Assembly: GCF_003441595.1 (NCBI RefSeq)
Contig: NZ_CP031848.1
Location: 930,001 to 994,000 of the forward strand
Direction of reading: 5' to 3'
DNA from: Marinobacter sp. Arc7-DN-1
GTDB taxonomy: Bacteria; Pseudomonadota; Gammaproteobacteria; Pseudomonadales; Oleiphilaceae
Length of the DNA: 64,000 nucleotides
Position numbers and translations under genes: made by a program. This document shows positions 8,020 to 18,076 of the stretch, piece after piece. Each line of letters opens with the position of its first letter. The first letter of the stretch is position 1. The notes under the pieces were generated by a model, which was given only the letters and a program-made list of their open reading frames with translations, was not told the DNA's origin and searched no databases.

Positions 8020-11000
8020 ATGAAAAGAATGCTTATCAATGCAACTCACCCTGAAGAGTTGCGCGTAGCTCTGGTTGACGGCCAGCGTCTGTTTGATCTC
8101 GACATCGAATCCAGCTCCCGCGAGCAGAAGAAAGCCAACGTATATAAGGGTCGCATTACCCGCGTTGAGCCCAGTCTCGAAGCTGCGTTCGTTGATTTCG
8201 GTGCCGATCGCCACGGCTTTCTGCCCCTGAAGGAAATCTCCAAGGAGTACTTCAAGAAATCCCCGGGTCAGATTGAGGGCAAGATCAACATCAAGGATGT
8301 GGTCTCTGAAGGCCAGGAAGTCATCGTCCAGGTGGACAAGGAAGAACGTGGTAACAAGGGCGCTGCCCTGACGACCTTTATTTCCCTGGCCGGCCGCTAT
8401 CTGGTACTCATGCCCAACAACCCTCGTGCCGGTGGTATTTCCCGCCGCATTGAGGGCGACGAGCGGGCCCAGCTCAAAGATGCCATGAACAATGTCCAGA
8501 TACCGAAATCCATGGGCATCATTGTTCGTACCGCTGGCATTGGCCGGACCACCGAAGAACTGCAGTGGGATCTGGATTACCTGGTTCAGTTCTGGGAAGC
8601 CATCTCCCAGGCCGCCGGCGAACGCAAGGCGCCGTTCCTGATTCACCAGGAAAGCAACGTTATTATCCGTGCCGTACGTGACTACCTTCGCCAGGATATT
8701 GGCGAGGTTCTGATCGATTCCGATGGCGTACATGAGGACGTACTGAATTTTGTCCGCGCGGTAATGCCAACGTTCGAGAACAAGATAAAGCTTTACAAGG
8801 ACGAAATCCCCCTGTTCAGCCGTTATCAGATCGAAGGCCAGATCGAGACCGCGTTCCAGCGGGAAGTGAAGTTGCCTTCCGGCGGTTCAATTGTTATCGA
8901 TCCAACCGAAGCACTGGTTTCCATCGACATCAACTCCTCCCGTGCCACCAAGGGCCACGACATCGAGGAAACCGCCCTCCAGACCAACCTGGAAGCGGCC
9001 GAGGAAATCGCCCGCCAGCTGCGCCTGCGTGACATGGGCGGCCTGATTGTCATCGATTTCATCGATATGACCCCAGCCAAGCACCAGCGGGAAGTTGAAC
9101 AGAAGATGCGTGAGGCCCTGGAAATTGACCGGGCCCGGGTTCAGGTTGGCAAGATCTCGCGATTTGGCCTGCTTGAGATGTCCCGTCAGCGTCTGCGCCC
9201 CTCCCTCGGGGAAACACGCAGTGAGGTTTGTCCTCGTTGCGAAGGCCAGGGCACCATCCGAGGCATTGAATCCCTCGCCCTGAGCATCATGCGCCTGATC
9301 TACGAAGAGTCCTCGAAAGACAAGACCGGCGAAGTGCGGGCTGTCGTTCCCGTGTCCGTTGCCACTTTCCTTTTGAACGAAAAGCGCAAGCAGCTGGCAG
9401 ATATCGAGGCGCGCCAGGAAGTGAGCGTCGTCGTGGTTCCCGTGCCACATATGGAAACACCGCACTTCGAAATCGTCCGGATGCGCGACGATGAAACAAC
9501 GCCCGAGCATATCTCCAGCCACCAGGTGGCCCAGGAATACAGCGAGCGTGAAGAGGAAATCTTCGAAGCTCCGGCCGCGGAAAAACCGGTTCGTGAACAG
9601 GCAGCCGTACGGGCGGTTCGCCCCAGTGCACCCGCGCCCACTCCGGCACCAAAGGCTGCCGAAGCCGTCGATCAGGAAGAAGGCCTGTTCCGCCGCCTTG
9701 GCCGCAAGATTGCCTGCTTCTTCAGCGGAGAAGAAGAACAGCAGACCGAGACCAGCGAAAAGAGCAGAAGCCAGCGTGAGGAACACCGCAATCAGGGCCG
9801 CCAGGATCGTCGCAAATCCCGCGTAGCCCGTGGTGACGACCAGCGTTCCGGCGGCAACCGCAGCGGCAACGAACGTCGTCAGGGCGGCCCGCAAGGCCGT
9901 GGCGAGGATAACCGCGGTCGCAACCGCAATCGCAACGATGACCCGAACCGCGGAAACCAGAATCGCCAGAGCCCCGAGACCAAGGACAGCGACACCAAAG
10001 GCGACAACAAAAGCGACGGCAAGGGCACTGACAACCGCCGGGATAACCGCCGGGACAGCCAGGGCCGTGGGCGCAACAAGCCTCAGCGAGACCCGAAAGA
10101 TAGTCGGGACCAGAAGGACAACGGCCCACAGGAAAGCGCTGCCAAGCCAGCCGGTGGCGAAAAAACCGCATCTGACGAAAAGCGTCGCAAGCCCCGCCGT
10201 CAGCGTAATCGCGATGGCTCTCCGGCGGAAAACCCGGCCTCCACACCAGCGGATCGCAAGGCTGTCCGAAGCGAAAAGCACCAAAAGGATACCCAGCCGG
10301 AGGTTAGTTCCGAAGGCGACAAGCCTGCGGTGAAAGCCGGGCAGCCACGGGATAGCCGTGAAAAGGCTTCTGAAAAACCTGAAAACAAGGCAGCCACGCC
10401 GATTCAGAAGGACGCGCCGAAGCAAGATCCGAAACAGGGCCAGGCCGACCAGCCTGCTGCTTCAGAAGCGTCTTCTGACAGCCAGGCTCCAGAGCAGCCG
10501 AAAGAAGCACCGAAAGCCGCTGACCAGCCGACCGGGAAGACCGGCGACGCTGCTGAGTCCGGCAAAAGCGCGGAGCCCCCTCAAAAGGCAGAAGACAAGA
10601 GCGCCAAGCCTTCAGCTGCGGATCAAAAGCCATCAGCGGCTGGGAAAAAGCGCTCCGCGGCCGATAAAAAGCCCTCTGCTCCGGAGAACGAACCCGCAGC
10701 CGAAAGCGCTGATCAGGCACCGAAAGTCGAAGCGGAAAAGAAGGCAGAAGCTGAACCAAAGCAACCGGCCAAGGCCGAAAAAGCGCCTGAGACCGCTTCC
10801 GGGCAACCGGCCGGCAGCTCTGAAGCGCCGGCCCCTGCCGAAAAGCCGCAAGCGGCTGACGAGCCGGCACCGCAGTCCACCGCTCCGAAAAAGGCGGCGC
10901 CGAAAGAGCAGCCCGAACCGAAGCCGTCTCTGGCCGCAGATGCGCAGCCTGAAAAGACTGAGAAGCCTGCGGCTGAGGCCGCGAAAACGGACGAATCTCC

Positions 11001-11115
11001 CGAAACACCGGCAGCCAATATTCCTGTTACACCAGGACGTGCCTACAATGACCCCCGAGAGGTCCGCAAGCGCCAGAAGGCTGCGGAAGAGGCCAAAAAG
11101 GCCGGGAGTAACTAA
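8020..11115 (+). CDS. rne: Ribonuclease E
   Basis: Essential endoribonuclease of mRNA decay and rRNA/tRNA processing and scaffold of the degradosome. The start at 8020 ([20 protein letters not shown]) matches E. coli RNase E. From it the Zn-link cysteines of CPRC fall at 404 and 407, the same numbers as in E. coli. Order: S1 domain at about 35-125, DNase I-like catalytic part with SIDINS and VIDFIDMTP, Zn-link, then a membrane-targeting amphipathic helix at about 555-571 ([15 protein letters not shown]). Next come an arginine-rich RNA-binding tract and a very long Lys/Pro/Ala/Glu-rich disordered tail. The tail ends in a NDPREVRKR motif. The product is 1031 aa; a longer frame from 7966 is rejected. 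Confidence 0.97.
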   Translation: MKRMLINATHPEELRVALVDGQRLFDLDIESSSREQKKANVYKGRITRVEPSLEAAFVDFGADRHGFLPLKEISKEYFKKSPGQIEGKINIKDVVSEGQEVIVQVDKEERGNKGAALTTFISLAGRYLVLMPNNPRAGGISRRIEGDERAQLKDAMNNVQIPKSMGIIVRTAGIGRTTEELQWDLDYLVQFWEAISQAAGERKAPFLIHQESNVIIRAVRDYLRQDIGEVLIDSDGVHEDVLNFVRAVMPTFENKIKLYKDEIPLFSRYQIEGQIETAFQREVKLPSGGSIVIDPTEALVSIDINSSRATKGHDIEETALQTNLEAAEEIARQLRLRDMGGLIVIDFIDMTPAKHQREVEQKMREALEIDRARVQVGKISRFGLLEMSRQRLRPSLGETRSEVCPRCEGQGTIRGIESLALSIMRLIYEESSKDKTGEVRAVVPVSVATFLLNEKRKQLADIEARQEVSVVVVPVPHMETPHFEIVRMRDDETTPEHISSHQVAQEYSEREEEIFEAPAAEKPVREQAAVRAVRPSAPAPTPAPKAAEAVDQEEGLFRRLGRKIACFFSGEEEQQTETSEKSRSQREEHRNQGRQDRRKSRVARGDDQRSGGNRSGNERRQGGPQGRGEDNRGRNRNRNDDPNRGNQNRQSPETKDSDTKGDNKSDGKGTDNRRDNRRDSQGRGRNKPQRDPKDSRDQKDNGPQESAAKPAGGEKTASDEKRRKPRRQRNRDGSPAENPASTPADRKAVRSEKHQKDTQPEVSSEGDKPAVKAGQPRDSREKASEKPENKAATPIQKDAPKQDPKQGQADQPAASEASSDSQAPEQPKEAPKAADQPTGKTGDAAESGKSAEPPQKAEDKSAKPSAADQKPSAAGKKRSAADKKPSAPENEPAAESADQAPKVEAEKKAEAEPKQPAKAEKAPETASGQPAGSSEAPAPAEKPQAADEPAPQSTAPKKAAPKEQPEPKPSLAADAQPEKTEKPAAEAAKTDESPETPAANIPVTPGRAYNDPREVRKRQKAAEEAKKAGSN

Positions 11116-11118
11116 CTG

Positions 11119-11661
11119 ATGCTATCGAACTCCGACATAGAGGCGCTGGAAGACATTCTCTTTGCCGAACCCTGGGGCGATGACGCCCTGGATTTCTTCG
11201 GCTTCCACGGGGTTGTCTGCGCCAGCGTCGTTGGCCCGGCTGAACTGGGGGCGGAAGAAATCTTCCGCCTCGCCACGGGTATCGATGAGGCGCCCGATGG
11301 CGGGGTTCCTGAGGTATTCAGGCGCTGTGCCGAGCAGTTGGCCGGAGGCATGGCCCACGCGTTGGATATGGGCCAGGCTCTGGAATTACCGGAACCGGAA
11401 GACGGCGACCCCATGAACGCGTTGGAGAATTGGTGTGCCGGGTTCGTGGATACCTTCCTGGAGCACGAAGAACAGTGGCTGGACGCTGCCAGCGAAGAGG
11501 AAACCGCCGACCTGATGGTGCCCATGCTTACGCTGTCAGGATTGTTCGATGACGAGGATTTTCAAAAGGTTCGCAACAGCGACAAACTGTCCCGGCAAAT
11601 GGCCGATGCCATTCCCGATTCACTGACCGATCTGTATCTCCTGTTTCACGCGCCGGATTAA
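11119..11661 (+). CDS. YecA/YgfB (UPF0149) family protein
   Basis: A 180-aa acidic helical protein of the UPF0149 family: LSNSDIEALEDILF at the start, FHGVVCASVVGP near 30-42, an ENWCAGFVDTFLEHEEQW block near 100-117 and a final DLYLLF. These resemble the conserved GFLCAL and W-x-x-GF positions of YecA/YgfB. It lacks the C-terminal SEC-C zinc domain found in some YecA proteins. Members are small, poorly characterised and often paired with RNA or peptidase genes. It starts 3 nt after the rne stop, so it is probably co-transcribed with rne. The last 4 nt overlap the convergent PHP gene. Confidence 0.75.
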   Translation: MLSNSDIEALEDILFAEPWGDDALDFFGFHGVVCASVVGPAELGAEEIFRLATGIDEAPDGGVPEVFRRCAEQLAGGMAHALDMGQALELPEPEDGDPMNALENWCAGFVDTFLEHEEQWLDAASEEETADLMVPMLTLSGLFDDEDFQKVRNSDKLSRQMADAIPDSLTDLYLLFHAPD

Positions 11662-12536
11662 ACCGGCGCAGGACTCAGAATTGGCTGCCTGAATGAATGC
11701 CAGACCGGCTCAAGCCCGTCTGGCATTTTCGTGATGCGACCAAGCTCACACCAGGGTGCTCCGGGAAAGTGAAAATCACTGCCCTGAGATGCCAACAACC
11801 CTTCCCTTCGGCACAGCTCCGCCAGAAATCCCAGATCCCCGCTGGACTGCCCCGAGGTGGAAACTTCAATCGCCTGCCCTTCCGCTCTCCGGAAATCGGC
11901 TGTCAGCTCCCGGAGTTTGGTAGCAGTGAGCTGGTATTTCCGTGGATGGGCAAGAACGGCAATTCCGCCCGCCTCATTAATCCAGCGAACCACCTCCGGC
12001 AGTTCCGGCCAGTAGGCTTTTACGTCACCGGCCTTGCCGTTGCCGAGGTAACGCTTGAACGCCTGCGCGGAGTTACGCACGACACTCTCGCCCGTCAGGA
12101 CTGCGGCAAAATGCGGACGGCCCGGGACATCGCCGCCTGCAGCAGCAGTTGCCTGTTCCAGCAGATCATCGATGCCAAGCTTGCTCAGCCGTTCGGCAAT
12201 CATCCTTGCCCGGGCCCAGCGATTCTCGTTTTGCTGCGCCAGGGCGCCCTGGAATCCGGCACTGTCCGGATCGAAATCCAGCCCAACAACATGAATGGTA
12301 CGGCTTTTCCAGAGGCAGGACAGTTCCACCCCGGGAATCAGGGTGACACCATGCTTTCCGGCCGCATCCCAGGCTTCGGCGAACCCGCCAATCGTGTCAT
12401 GATCCGTCAATGCAAGGTGGCTGACACCCCGCTCGGCCGCACGCTCAAGCAGCGCCGACGGCGATAGCGCGCCATCCGAGGCGGTACTGTGGCAATGCAG
12501 GTCGATGCACAAAACCGGGTCTTGCGGTATAGTCAC
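11658..12536 (-). CDS. PHP-domain phosphoesterase, Rnm/TrpH (YciV) family
   Basis: PHP-family metal-dependent phosphoesterase. The E. coli homologue (YciV, RNase AM) is a 5'-3' exonuclease that trims 5' ends of rRNAs and degrades short RNAs. The metal-site motifs are clear: DLHCHSTASDG from residue 12 and LTDHDT near 44-49, then PGVELS, and FHFPGAPW near the C-terminus. The start is placed at GTG 12536, preceded by AGGA at 7 nt spacing, giving 292 aa; a longer ATG frame from 12611 has a non-family extension. In relatives this gene is followed by yciO/septation genes, which are missing here. Confidence 0.85.
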   Translation of the reverse strand: MTIPQDPVLCIDLHCHSTASDGALSPSALLERAAERGVSHLALTDHDTIGGFAEAWDAAGKHGVTLIPGVELSCLWKSRTIHVVGLDFDPDSAGFQGALAQQNENRWARARMIAERLSKLGIDDLLEQATAAAGGDVPGRPHFAAVLTGESVVRNSAQAFKRYLGNGKAGDVKAYWPELPEVVRWINEAGGIAVLAHPRKYQLTATKLRELTADFRRAEGQAIEVSTSGQSSGDLGFLAELCRREGLLASQGSDFHFPGAPWCELGRITKMPDGLEPVWHSFRQPILSPAPV

Positions 12537-12666
12537 GAAACATCCTGAATCAGAGGGTAACGGGCGATATGCCACGGTGGGACATTGTACCAGCCATCCC
12601 TGGCGCCGCACGACTGCTGATTATTTGCCAGCCAGTAACGTTAGGAACTTCAATCCGGAGAGCTGA

Positions 12667-12966
12667 ATGTATTACGCCATTATCAGTGAAGATGTCGAAA
12701 ACAGCCTGCCACTGCGCCAGACGGCGCGACCCGCTCACACTGAGCGCCTGCAGGCACTGAAAGCCGAGGGCAGATTGCTTGTTGCCGGCCCGCACCCCGC
12801 CCTGGACACACCGGAACCGGGTGAGGCTGGCTTTACCGGCAGCCTGGTGATTGCGGAGTTCGACTCACTGGAGGCAGCACAGGCATGGGCAGATTCTGAC
12901 CCCTACATTGAGGCCGGCGTATACGAGAAGGTTACCGTGAAGCCGTTCAAGGCTGTATTACCGTGA
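12667..12966 (+). CDS. yciI: YciI family protein
   Basis: A 99-aa ferredoxin-like-fold protein. The start [24 protein letters not shown] and the [19 protein letters not shown] segment are diagnostic of YciI. The conserved His/Asp pair of the family is present. YciI proteins are small, dimeric and of uncertain function; some relatives are dehydrochlorinase-like lyases. A GGAG Shine-Dalgarno lies 5-9 nt upstream of the ATG. It is divergent from the PHP gene with a 130-nt gap. Confidence 0.88.
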   Translation: MYYAIISEDVENSLPLRQTARPAHTERLQALKAEGRLLVAGPHPALDTPEPGEAGFTGSLVIAEFDSLEAAQAWADSDPYIEAGVYEKVTVKPFKAVLP

Positions 12967-13090
12967 TCGCTTCCGTTGCAGCATGAGTTTATTGTAATGA
13001 TGGCTCGCTTGCACAGCAGGGCATCTGTGACAAAATTGCGCTTTTAATCATGCGCGGACTTCATCCAGAGAATTTCAGGGAACGTAACCA

Positions 13091-13762
13091 GTGACGCTTT
13101 TTCGCCTCGCCATCAGTGTGTTGTTTGCAGTGTCGTCAATTGCCGTTGCCCAGGCGAAAACGGTCTGGGTGGACGATCAGCTGTACCTTCCGGTGAGGTC
13201 TGGCGCAGGTACCCAGTACCGGATTATCGAGAATGCCGTGCCCAGTGGGACGCCCCTGGAAGTGCTCGATGCCTCCGATTCGGCTTACACCCTGGTTCGC
13301 ACCCCCAAGGGTACGGAGGGCTGGGTCTCCAGCCAATATCTGAGCGAAACACCCATCGCCGCCGACCGTCTCCGGACAGCCAACCAACAGCTGGAAAATA
13401 CCCGTGCGGAGCTCGCCCGGGTAAAAGAGCAACTGACCCAGGTAACCAACGAACGGGACGCTCTTGAAAACTCTGAATCGTCGCTTTCGAATCGCTCCCA
13501 GGAACTCCAGGAAGAACTTCAGCGCATCAAGAGTATCGCATCCGACTCTATCAATCTGTCGCGCCGCAACCGCGAACTCCTCGAGGAAAACCAGAAGATC
13601 CGCAACGACCTTGAGATCCTTACCGCGGAAAACGAACGCCTCGAAGCCAGCAAGGAGTATGACTTCATGCTACTCGGTGCCGGCCTGGTCCTCGGCGGTG
13701 TGTTGCTGGCACTGATTATTCCGATGCTCAAACCAACAAGAAAAACTGACAACTGGGCCTGA
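13091..13762 (+). CDS. TIGR04211-type protein: signal peptide, SH3b domain, coiled coil, C-terminal TM
   Basis: Resembles the YgiM group of envelope proteins. The 223-aa product has a cleavable signal peptide (about 1-23, ending AVAQA), a bacterial SH3 domain at about 25-88 (VRSGAGTQYRIIENAVPSGT, then EGWVSSQYL), a long heptad-rich coiled coil at about 95-190 and a single membrane segment near 193-215 (LLGAGLVLGGVLLALIIPML). It ends in a short basic tail. The likely topology has the SH3 domain and coiled coil in the periplasm. SH3b domains often bind peptidoglycan. The PilZ gene follows 4 nt downstream, so the two are co-transcribed. Confidence 0.8.
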   Translation: MTLFRLAISVLFAVSSIAVAQAKTVWVDDQLYLPVRSGAGTQYRIIENAVPSGTPLEVLDASDSAYTLVRTPKGTEGWVSSQYLSETPIAADRLRTANQQLENTRAELARVKEQLTQVTNERDALENSESSLSNRSQELQEELQRIKSIASDSINLSRRNRELLEENQKIRNDLEILTAENERLEASKEYDFMLLGAGLVLGGVLLALIIPMLKPTRKTDNWA

Positions 13763-13766
13763 TGCC

Positions 13767-14057
13767 ATGAAGGATTACTCGGAAAAGCGCGACTTTCACC
13801 GTATGCAGGTGAACTCTGAAATCGAAATTACCGACAGCCAGGGTAACAGGTTCACCGGCGTCTGCCGCGACCTGAGTGCAGCCGGCATGCAGCTCTATGT
13901 CGAGCGCGAGGTAGCCGTTGGCGAAGAACTGCAAACGGTCCTCCACCCCACAAGCGATCAGTTTCCTCCACTGGAAACCGTGTGCGAAGTCATTCGGTGT
14001 GAACCGGAGGGTGAAGGCTACCTGCTCGGAACGAACATCAGCGAAGTGACTCGCTGA
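13767..14057 (+). CDS. PilZ-domain protein (candidate c-di-GMP receptor)
   Basis: A 96-aa stand-alone PilZ domain. The c-di-GMP-binding signatures are both present: RxxxR at Arg8-Arg12 (KRDFHR) and the D/NxSxxG motif as DLSAAG near residue 34. The conserved acidic VGEELQ turn and the final LLGTNISE follow. Such single-domain receptors usually act by docking to a partner when c-di-GMP rises; the partner is not evident, though the SH3/coiled-coil membrane protein just upstream is the obvious candidate by operon structure. A bidirectional terminator begins at the stop codon. Confidence 0.88.
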   Translation: MKDYSEKRDFHRMQVNSEIEITDSQGNRFTGVCRDLSAAGMQLYVEREVAVGEELQTVLHPTSDQFPPLETVCEVIRCEPEGEGYLLGTNISEVTR

Positions 14058-14093
14058 ACAAGAAACGGCGGCCAGCAGCCACCGTTTCTTGTT
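14057..14093. terminator. Bidirectional terminator between PilZ gene and rraA
   Basis: Perfect 12-bp inverted repeat AACAAGAAACGG (14057-14068) and CCGTTTCTTGTT (14082-14093) with a 13-nt loop, lying exactly between two convergent genes. The stem ends are A/T rich on both sides, so it can stop transcription from either direction. Confidence 0.7.
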
Positions 14094-14113
14094 CCTGCAA
14101 GATGGCTTCTGGC

Positions 14114-14611
14114 TCAGACCAGGGGCTTCTCCGAAACAACAATGCCGTTATTGTCGGCATAGACATAATGACCCGGGTGGAAGGTTACACCGTGGAAGGT
14201 AACCGGCACATTCAGGTCGCCAAGGCCGCGTTTTTCACTTTTCCGGGGATGAGTCCCCAGGGCCTGAACGCCCAGTGCGGTGTTACCAATCTCGTCTACG
14301 TCCCGGACACAGCCATAGATAATCAGGCCGGCCCAGCCATTGCTGGCGGCCTTCTCCGCCAGCATGTCGCCCAGCAGTGCATGGCGCCTTGAGGCACCAC
14401 CATCCACCACCATAACCCGACCATTGCCGGGCTGGCCAACCTGTTCCTTCACCACGGAATTGTCTTCAAAGCATTTCACGGTAACGATCTCGCCGCCAAA
14501 CGCCTTGTTACCGCCGTAGTTGTTAAAGCCGGGCGCCACAACCTGCACTTCCGGAAACTCGTCGCACAGGTCCGGGGTAATAATCTGTGTCACTTTGTCG
14601 TTCTCCTTCAT
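14114..14611 (-). CDS. rraA: Regulator of ribonuclease E activity RraA
   Basis: Trimeric inhibitor that binds the C-terminal scaffold of RNase E and lowers mRNA turnover. The 165-aa length is typical. The family regions [18 protein letters not shown] at the start, [19 protein letters not shown], the glycine-rich [15 protein letters not shown] and [17 protein letters not shown] are all present. The fold is shared with HMG aldolases, but the length and the catalytic region fit RraA-type proteins. It is followed by ppsA on the same strand, 14 nt apart. Finding rraA about 3 kb from its target rne is notable but they are not in one operon. Confidence 0.9.
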   Translation of the reverse strand: MKENDKVTQIITPDLCDEFPEVQVVAPGFNNYGGNKAFGGEIVTVKCFEDNSVVKEQVGQPGNGRVMVVDGGASRRHALLGDMLAEKAASNGWAGLIIYGCVRDVDEIGNTALGVQALGTHPRKSEKRGLGDLNVPVTFHGVTFHPGHYVYADNNGIVVSEKPLV

Positions 14612-14625
14612 CCTGGAAAATGAAC

Positions 14626-16998
14626 TCAGTCGATCTTTTCGTCGGCCAGGAAAAACCAGGTATCCAGCACCGAATCCGGATTCAGGGAAACGGAATCAAT
14701 GCCCTGATCCATCAGCCACTTGGCAAGATCCGGATGATCCGATGGCCCCTGCCCGCAGATACCAATGTACTTATCTGCTTTCTTGCAGGCCTGAATGGCG
14801 CTGGCCAGCAATGCCTTGACGGCGTCGTTACGCTCATCGAACAGGTGGGCGATGATGCCGGAATCCCGGTCCAGCCCCAGGGTAAGCTGAGTCAGATCAT
14901 TGGAACCGATGGAGAAGCCGTCAAAATGCTCAAGGAACTGTTCGGCCAGAATCGCGTTGGCCGGCAGCTCACACATCATGATCACACGAAGGCCGTTCTC
15001 ACCTCGCTTCAGACCATTCTCCGCCAGCAGGCTAACCACCTGTTCCGCCTCACCAACGGTGCGAACAAACGGCACCATCACTTCCACATTGGTCAGCCCC
15101 ATCTCGTTGCGCACCTTTTTCAGGGCGCGGCATTCCAGCTCAAAGCAATCGCGGAACGTTTCGGAGATGTAGCGGGATGCGCCACGGAAACCCAGCATCG
15201 GATTTTCTTCATCCGGCTCGTACAGGGTGCCGCCAATCAGGTTGGCGTACTCGTTGGACTTGAAGTCCGACAGCCGCACAATGACCTTTTTCGGCGCAAA
15301 CGCGGCTGCCAGGGTGGAAATACCCTCCACCAGTTTGTCCACGTAGAAATCGACCGGAGACGAATAGCCCGAAATGCGTTTTTCAACGGTCTGCCTGATG
15401 TCCCGGGGCAACCCGTCAAAGTTCAGCAGGGCCTTGGGGTGCACGCCAATCATCCGGTTGATGATGAACTCGAGGCGGGCCAGGCCAACGCCTTCATTGG
15501 GCAACCCCTGGAAATCAAAGGCACGGTCCGGGTTGCCGACGTTCATCATGATCTTGAACGGAATATCGGGCATGGAGTCAACGGTATTTTCCCGCAGCTC
15601 GAAGTCCAGGGCACCTTCGTAAATCAGACCGGTGTCGCCCTCGGCACAGGAAACCGTCACTTCCTGACCATCTTTCAAAACCTCGGTCGCGTCACCACAA
15701 CCGACCACCGCCGGAATACCCAGCTCACGGGCAATAATGGCTGCGTGGCAGGTACGACCGCCTCGATCCGTCACGATGGCGGAGGCCCGCTTCATGACCG
15801 GTTCCCAGTCCGGGTCGGTCATGTCTGTCACCAGCACGTCGCCGGCCTGAACGCGATCCATTTCCTTGATGCTGGTAATAACCTTCACCGGGCCGCTGCC
15901 AATCTTGTGGCCGATACTGCGACCTTCCACCAGCACATTGCCGGTTTCGTTCAACAGGTACCGCTCCATCACGTTGGCGGAGGCGCGGCTCTTGACGGTT
16001 TCAGGACGGGCCTGAACGATGTAGATCTTGCCGTCGTCGCCATCCTTCGCCCACTCGATATCCATCGGGCGCTGGTAGTGCTTCTCGATAATCATCGCCT
16101 GACGGGCCAGATCTTCCACCTCGGCATCGGTAATGCAGAAGCGGTTACGCTCGTCCTGCCCAACCTTGACCGTTTCCACGAACTGGCCTTCACCGGGGCT
16201 TGAATGGTAAACCATCTTGATGGCCTTGCTGCCCAGGTTGCGGCGCAATACCGCCGGGCGCCCAGCCTCCAGTGTCGGCTTGTGGACATAGAATTCATCG
16301 GGGTTCACGGCACCCTGGACAACGGTTTCGCCGAGGCCATAAGAGGCCGTTACAAAAACCACATCCCGGAACCCGGATTCGGTGTCGAGGGTGAACATAA
16401 CGCCACTGGCCGCGGTTTCACTGCGAACCATTTTCTGAATGCCGGCAGAAAGAGCAACCATCTTGTGATCGAAACCATGGTGGACACGGTAAGAGATGGC
16501 CCGGTCGTTGAACAGCGAAGCAAACACTTCTTTAACCGAGGTGCGCACCTGCTGCAGCCCCACCACGTTCAGGAAGGTTTCCTGCTGGCCGGCAAACGAG
16601 GCATCTGGCAAGTCCTCGGCGGTGGCTGAGGAACGGACCGCAACGGCCATGCGATCATTGCCATCCTGAAGCGCTGAGAACGCCTCTTCCAGGGCCTTTT
16701 CCAGGACATCCGGGAAGGGTGTGTCAATAATCCACTCACGAATCTGAGCGCCTACACGGGCCAGCTCGTTGACATCATTGATGTCCAGAGCATCCAGGAC
16801 ATTATCGATTCGCTCTTTCAGGCCGTCTTTGGCCAGAAATTCGCGATAGGCGTGTGCTGTCGTGGCAAAACCACCTGGAACGGTAACACCTGCGTTGGCG
16901 AGATTACTGATCATTTCGCCGAGGGAGGCGTTCTTCCCGCCCACCCGGTCGACATCGGACATTCCCAGGTGATCAAACCAGATAATGTAATCTTCCAA
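14626..16998 (-). CDS. ppsA: Phosphoenolpyruvate synthase
   Basis: Converts pyruvate and ATP to phosphoenolpyruvate, AMP and phosphate, the entry to gluconeogenesis from C3 and fatty-acid-derived carbon. The 790 aa compare with 792 in E. coli. The N-terminal ATP-grasp part begins [23 protein letters not shown]. The phosphohistidine is in [14 protein letters not shown] at about residue 420. The C-terminal PEP-utilising barrel contains [17 protein letters not shown] and CGQGPSD. The divergent neighbour ppsR encodes its regulatory kinase/phosphorylase, and rraA follows closely, so ppsA and rraA may share a transcript. Confidence 0.97.
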   Translation of the reverse strand: MEDYIIWFDHLGMSDVDRVGGKNASLGEMISNLANAGVTVPGGFATTAHAYREFLAKDGLKERIDNVLDALDINDVNELARVGAQIREWIIDTPFPDVLEKALEEAFSALQDGNDRMAVAVRSSATAEDLPDASFAGQQETFLNVVGLQQVRTSVKEVFASLFNDRAISYRVHHGFDHKMVALSAGIQKMVRSETAASGVMFTLDTESGFRDVVFVTASYGLGETVVQGAVNPDEFYVHKPTLEAGRPAVLRRNLGSKAIKMVYHSSPGEGQFVETVKVGQDERNRFCITDAEVEDLARQAMIIEKHYQRPMDIEWAKDGDDGKIYIVQARPETVKSRASANVMERYLLNETGNVLVEGRSIGHKIGSGPVKVITSIKEMDRVQAGDVLVTDMTDPDWEPVMKRASAIVTDRGGRTCHAAIIARELGIPAVVGCGDATEVLKDGQEVTVSCAEGDTGLIYEGALDFELRENTVDSMPDIPFKIMMNVGNPDRAFDFQGLPNEGVGLARLEFIINRMIGVHPKALLNFDGLPRDIRQTVEKRISGYSSPVDFYVDKLVEGISTLAAAFAPKKVIVRLSDFKSNEYANLIGGTLYEPDEENPMLGFRGASRYISETFRDCFELECRALKKVRNEMGLTNVEVMVPFVRTVGEAEQVVSLLAENGLKRGENGLRVIMMCELPANAILAEQFLEHFDGFSIGSNDLTQLTLGLDRDSGIIAHLFDERNDAVKALLASAIQACKKADKYIGICGQGPSDHPDLAKWLMDQGIDSVSLNPDSVLDTWFFLADEKID

Positions 16999-17169
16999 AG
17001 CACGTCTCCCTTGAGTCTATGAAGCAAAGAGCAAAACCGGGCCAGCGGTATCAAGCGGTAAAAGCAGGCAATATCCACTGCGGGGTCTCGAACTTGGCGT
17101 GTATGATACTGTAACCCGCGGAAATTACCTAGGGAACCACCCGCTGAATACGGAACCGGACGATACATC

Positions 17170-17985
17170 ATGAAACGCACTGCTTTTTTCATTTCCGATG
17201 GCACCGGCCTGACTGCCGAGGCACTGGGGCACAGTCTTCTGGCCCAGTTTGAAAAAATCGAGTTTGAACGGGTGACCGTTCCCTACATTGCGGACGAAGA
17301 AAAAGCCCGCGAAATGGTCACACGCATCAACAAGGCCGCCGAAACAGACGGCGCAAGGCCACTGGTTTTCGACACCATCGTGAACAGCGACATCCGGGAT
17401 ATCATCTCCACAGCCGAGGGTTTCATGGTGGATATTTTCGGAACCTTTCTCAAACCCCTGGAGCAGGAGCTGCAGTCATCTTCTTCCTACACCGTGGGAA
17501 AATCTCACTCAATCAATAACGAGGGCAGTTACGAGCGGCGGATCAAGGCCGTCAATTTTGCGCTGGATAACGACGATGGCGCCCGGACACGATATTACGA
17601 TGAAGCGGACCTGATTCTGGTGGGTGCTTCCCGAAGCGGAAAAACCCCCACCTGCCTCTATCTCGCGCTGCAATACGGCGTCAAGGCCGCCAATTATCCG
17701 ATTACCGAGGAGGATCTGGAGGATCAGCAGATCCCGGGCGCCCTGAAGCCCCACAAGGAGAAAGTCTTCGGGCTGACCATCGATCCCGAGCGCCTCGCCA
17801 CCATACGCAACGAGCGCCGCCCCAACTCCCGGTATTCCTCAATCAGGCAGTGCATGCATGAAATCGAGGAAATCGAGCTGATGTACCGGCGTGAGCGCAT
17901 TCCCTACCTGAATACCACGGCCTATTCAGTGGAAGAGATTTCGACACGGATTATGGTGAGCACCGGGCTGAAGCGGAATCGCTGA
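17170..17985 (+). CDS. ppsR: PEP synthase regulatory protein (bifunctional kinase/pyrophosphorylase)
   Basis: DUF299 protein that inactivates PEP synthase by ADP-dependent phosphorylation of a threonine next to the catalytic histidine, and reactivates it by phosphorolysis. The 271-aa product starts [19 protein letters not shown]. It carries the P-loop-like GASRSGKT at 152-159 and the family segment [14 protein letters not shown] [11 protein letters not shown] near the C-terminus. It is divergent from ppsA with a 171-nt intergenic region that must hold both promoters. The gene is followed by a palindromic repeat at 18021-18050. Confidence 0.95.
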   Translation: MKRTAFFISDGTGLTAEALGHSLLAQFEKIEFERVTVPYIADEEKAREMVTRINKAAETDGARPLVFDTIVNSDIRDIISTAEGFMVDIFGTFLKPLEQELQSSSSYTVGKSHSINNEGSYERRIKAVNFALDNDDGARTRYYDEADLILVGASRSGKTPTCLYLALQYGVKAANYPITEEDLEDQQIPGALKPHKEKVFGLTIDPERLATIRNERRPNSRYSSIRQCMHEIEEIELMYRRERIPYLNTTAYSVEEISTRIMVSTGLKRNR

Positions 17986-18020
17986 AGGGGCGGGAAAAGT
18001 GAAAAAGGGGTCATGAAAAA

Positions 18021-18050
18021 GGGGTCAGATGAAAGCGTTCATCTGACCCC
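18021..18050. repeat. Palindromic repeat, copy A (GGGGTCAGATGAA family)
   Basis: Perfect inverted repeat with 13-nt arms: GGGGTCAGATGAA (18021-18033), loop AGCG, TTCATCTGACCCC (18038-18050). A partial direct copy AAAAAGGGGTCA precedes it at 18002-18013 and repeats at 18016-18027. It lies between convergent ppsR and the M16 protease gene. Similar GGGGTCAG palindromes in other proteobacteria behave like REP elements mobilised by RAYT transposases; that link is from general knowledge. No transposase is in this window. Confidence 0.85.
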
Positions 18051-18076
18051 TGTGTGTCCTGCGTTGCACTTCTGCT

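Noticed and set aside
8887..10425. Minus-strand open frame of 512 codons inside rne
   Set aside because: It is antisense to the catalytic and Arg-rich parts of RNase E and has no domain; it results from codon bias in the real gene.
10358..11119. Arg/Lys-rich plus-strand frame of 253 codons overlapping the rne tail
   Set aside because: A shifted reading of the repetitive Pro/Ala/Lys region of rne; no start signal.
14587..16203. Plus-strand open frame of 538 codons opposite ppsA
   Set aside because: Shadow of the ppsA coding strand; no recognisable motif and no ribosome site.
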